Source: Macrosoma leucophasiata (taxonomy: Eukaryota > Arthropoda > Insecta > Lepidoptera > Hedylidae). Taken from it: DNA of 64,000 nucleotides. The translations under genes were made by a program, and so were the position numbers. Of this stretch, positions 63,126-64,000 are shown one piece after another. The notes beneath the pieces were generated by a model. The model did no database searches and was not told where the DNA came from. It saw only the letters and a list, made by a program, of their open reading frames with translations. Each line of letters begins with the position of its first letter. Within the stretch, counting starts at the first letter, position 1. The stretch spans positions 9,920,001 to 9,984,000 of the forward strand of contig JAWQUS010000023.1 of NCBI GenBank assembly GCA_036365455.1, in the 5' to 3' direction.

Positions 63126-64000
63126 GTTATATAGTATCATGGACTTTTTTGTAGAAGTAATAGAGACCCACATTTTTCTTGAACATTAAATAGCGCACGT
63201 ACCTAAGTAAAGCATCCGGGGCTAGATGTGATCATCTTGCCCAATTTCCGCTGACTTGATATACATATGCCATTATTTTTCTATGATCTGTTTGTTCAAT
63301 CTTAAAAAATAAGCCTATAGCACTCCTAAATAGTGTAGCTTTTTGATTGTGAAAGAATATTCGTGATCGGTATAGTATTTCCGAAGAACAGCCCCTACAA
63401 TAAACAAATAGTAAAAGTTACAAACTTTACCTGTTTATAATAATAGTGGTATGACACATTGCTCTAGTCAAGTATATCTAAACTTACATATACAGAAAGA
63501 TAAAGTGGATAAGACAAGACAGAAATAAAGTCTGATCTTCTGGTTTCATCTACACCAGTATACAATTTCTTTGTCTTAATTAACCAGAAACTTGCTCAAT
63601 ATTTCCCAAGACAACAACGATGAGTACTTACTCTAAGATAAAGTATTTACTTAACAAATTATGAGGCAACTAAAAATATAAGATTTTATTAAACTCTAGA
63701 TAGAGTTCCTGCGTAATAAAGTTGAGCTCGGGGATAGTATACAGCACTTTTTAATTCCGCTTAAATGTAGGTATGGCCGGTTAAATGTAATTATCACAAA
63801 GGCAAAAGTGATACTTGTAAAAGAGCAATACTTTTTAAAGATCTACCCATTGACATCCCACACCATGGTTATGCGGAAAAAAATATCAAGTTCAAGTCCC
63901 ACACAGTTTTTTTCCCCCTTTTTTTCTATAAAAATCATAAATAGGTATTTATCTTTAATATATTGTAAAAACAGCAACATATCTAAACTTTTATCACGGT
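63126..64000. other. Non-genic stretch
   Basis: Nothing recognised; AT-rich to the window end. If transporter 2 has a long first intron, this is intronic. Confidence 0.35.

Overview
This is eukaryotic, AT-rich, intron-containing DNA, almost certainly from a moth or butterfly. Grounds: short TAGGTACCTA-type words recur throughout; there are tRNA-headed SINE families of the type common in Lepidoptera; CCCCTTATTCA-type MITEs and tails ending in GCTAGT are present; and non-LTR elements of the RTE and CR1/Jockey-like kinds sit beside a BEL/Pao LTR element. The order is an inference from style; no species is claimed.

Only two host genes are visible. Both are first coding exons of SLC46-type (proton-coupled folate transporter-like) major facilitator proteins: one on the minus strand at 8356-9331, one on the plus strand at 54526-55507. 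They are homologous along their whole length, point away from each other, and stop at the same codon (VGPxxG) with a phase-1 GTAAG donor. They are therefore a divergent paralogous pair separated by about 45 kb of mobile DNA. Their later exons were not found and probably lie outside the window.

Nearly everything else is transposable-element sequence. Region 1-16 kb: SINE-like copies, MITEs, 3' ends of LINEs and transporter 1. Region 17.7-20.3 kb: a fold-back structure with a head-to-head minisatellite, then a 0.9-kb inverted-repeat element inside an older MITE. Region 20.8-27.9 kb: nested hAT-like, SINE-like and Helitron-like pieces. Region 28.9-30.4 kb: an internally deleted CR1/Jockey-like LINE. 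Region 35.0-38.1 kb: a decayed RTE-clade LINE. Region 38.13-47.54 kb: a structurally complete BEL/Pao retrotransposon with equal-length, apparently identical LTRs, a TATAA target duplication and one open 1787-residue gag-pol frame. Region 48-63 kb: more SINEs, a LINE reverse-transcriptase end, transporter 2 and several hairpin-rich elements.

The dominant repeat, here called family A, has more than twenty full or partial copies of up to ~290 bp with an A-rich 3' end. Its 5' half also forms the start of the RTE LINE and, as diverged tandem copies, the arms of the fold-back element. Family A is therefore probably a non-autonomous derivative of an RTE-type LINE. Families B and C are tRNA-derived SINEs. 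Family D is a repeat with a GATGAT tail. Family H is a ~220-bp repeat with 8-bp target duplications. Family M is a mariner-type MITE. These letters are labels for this report only.
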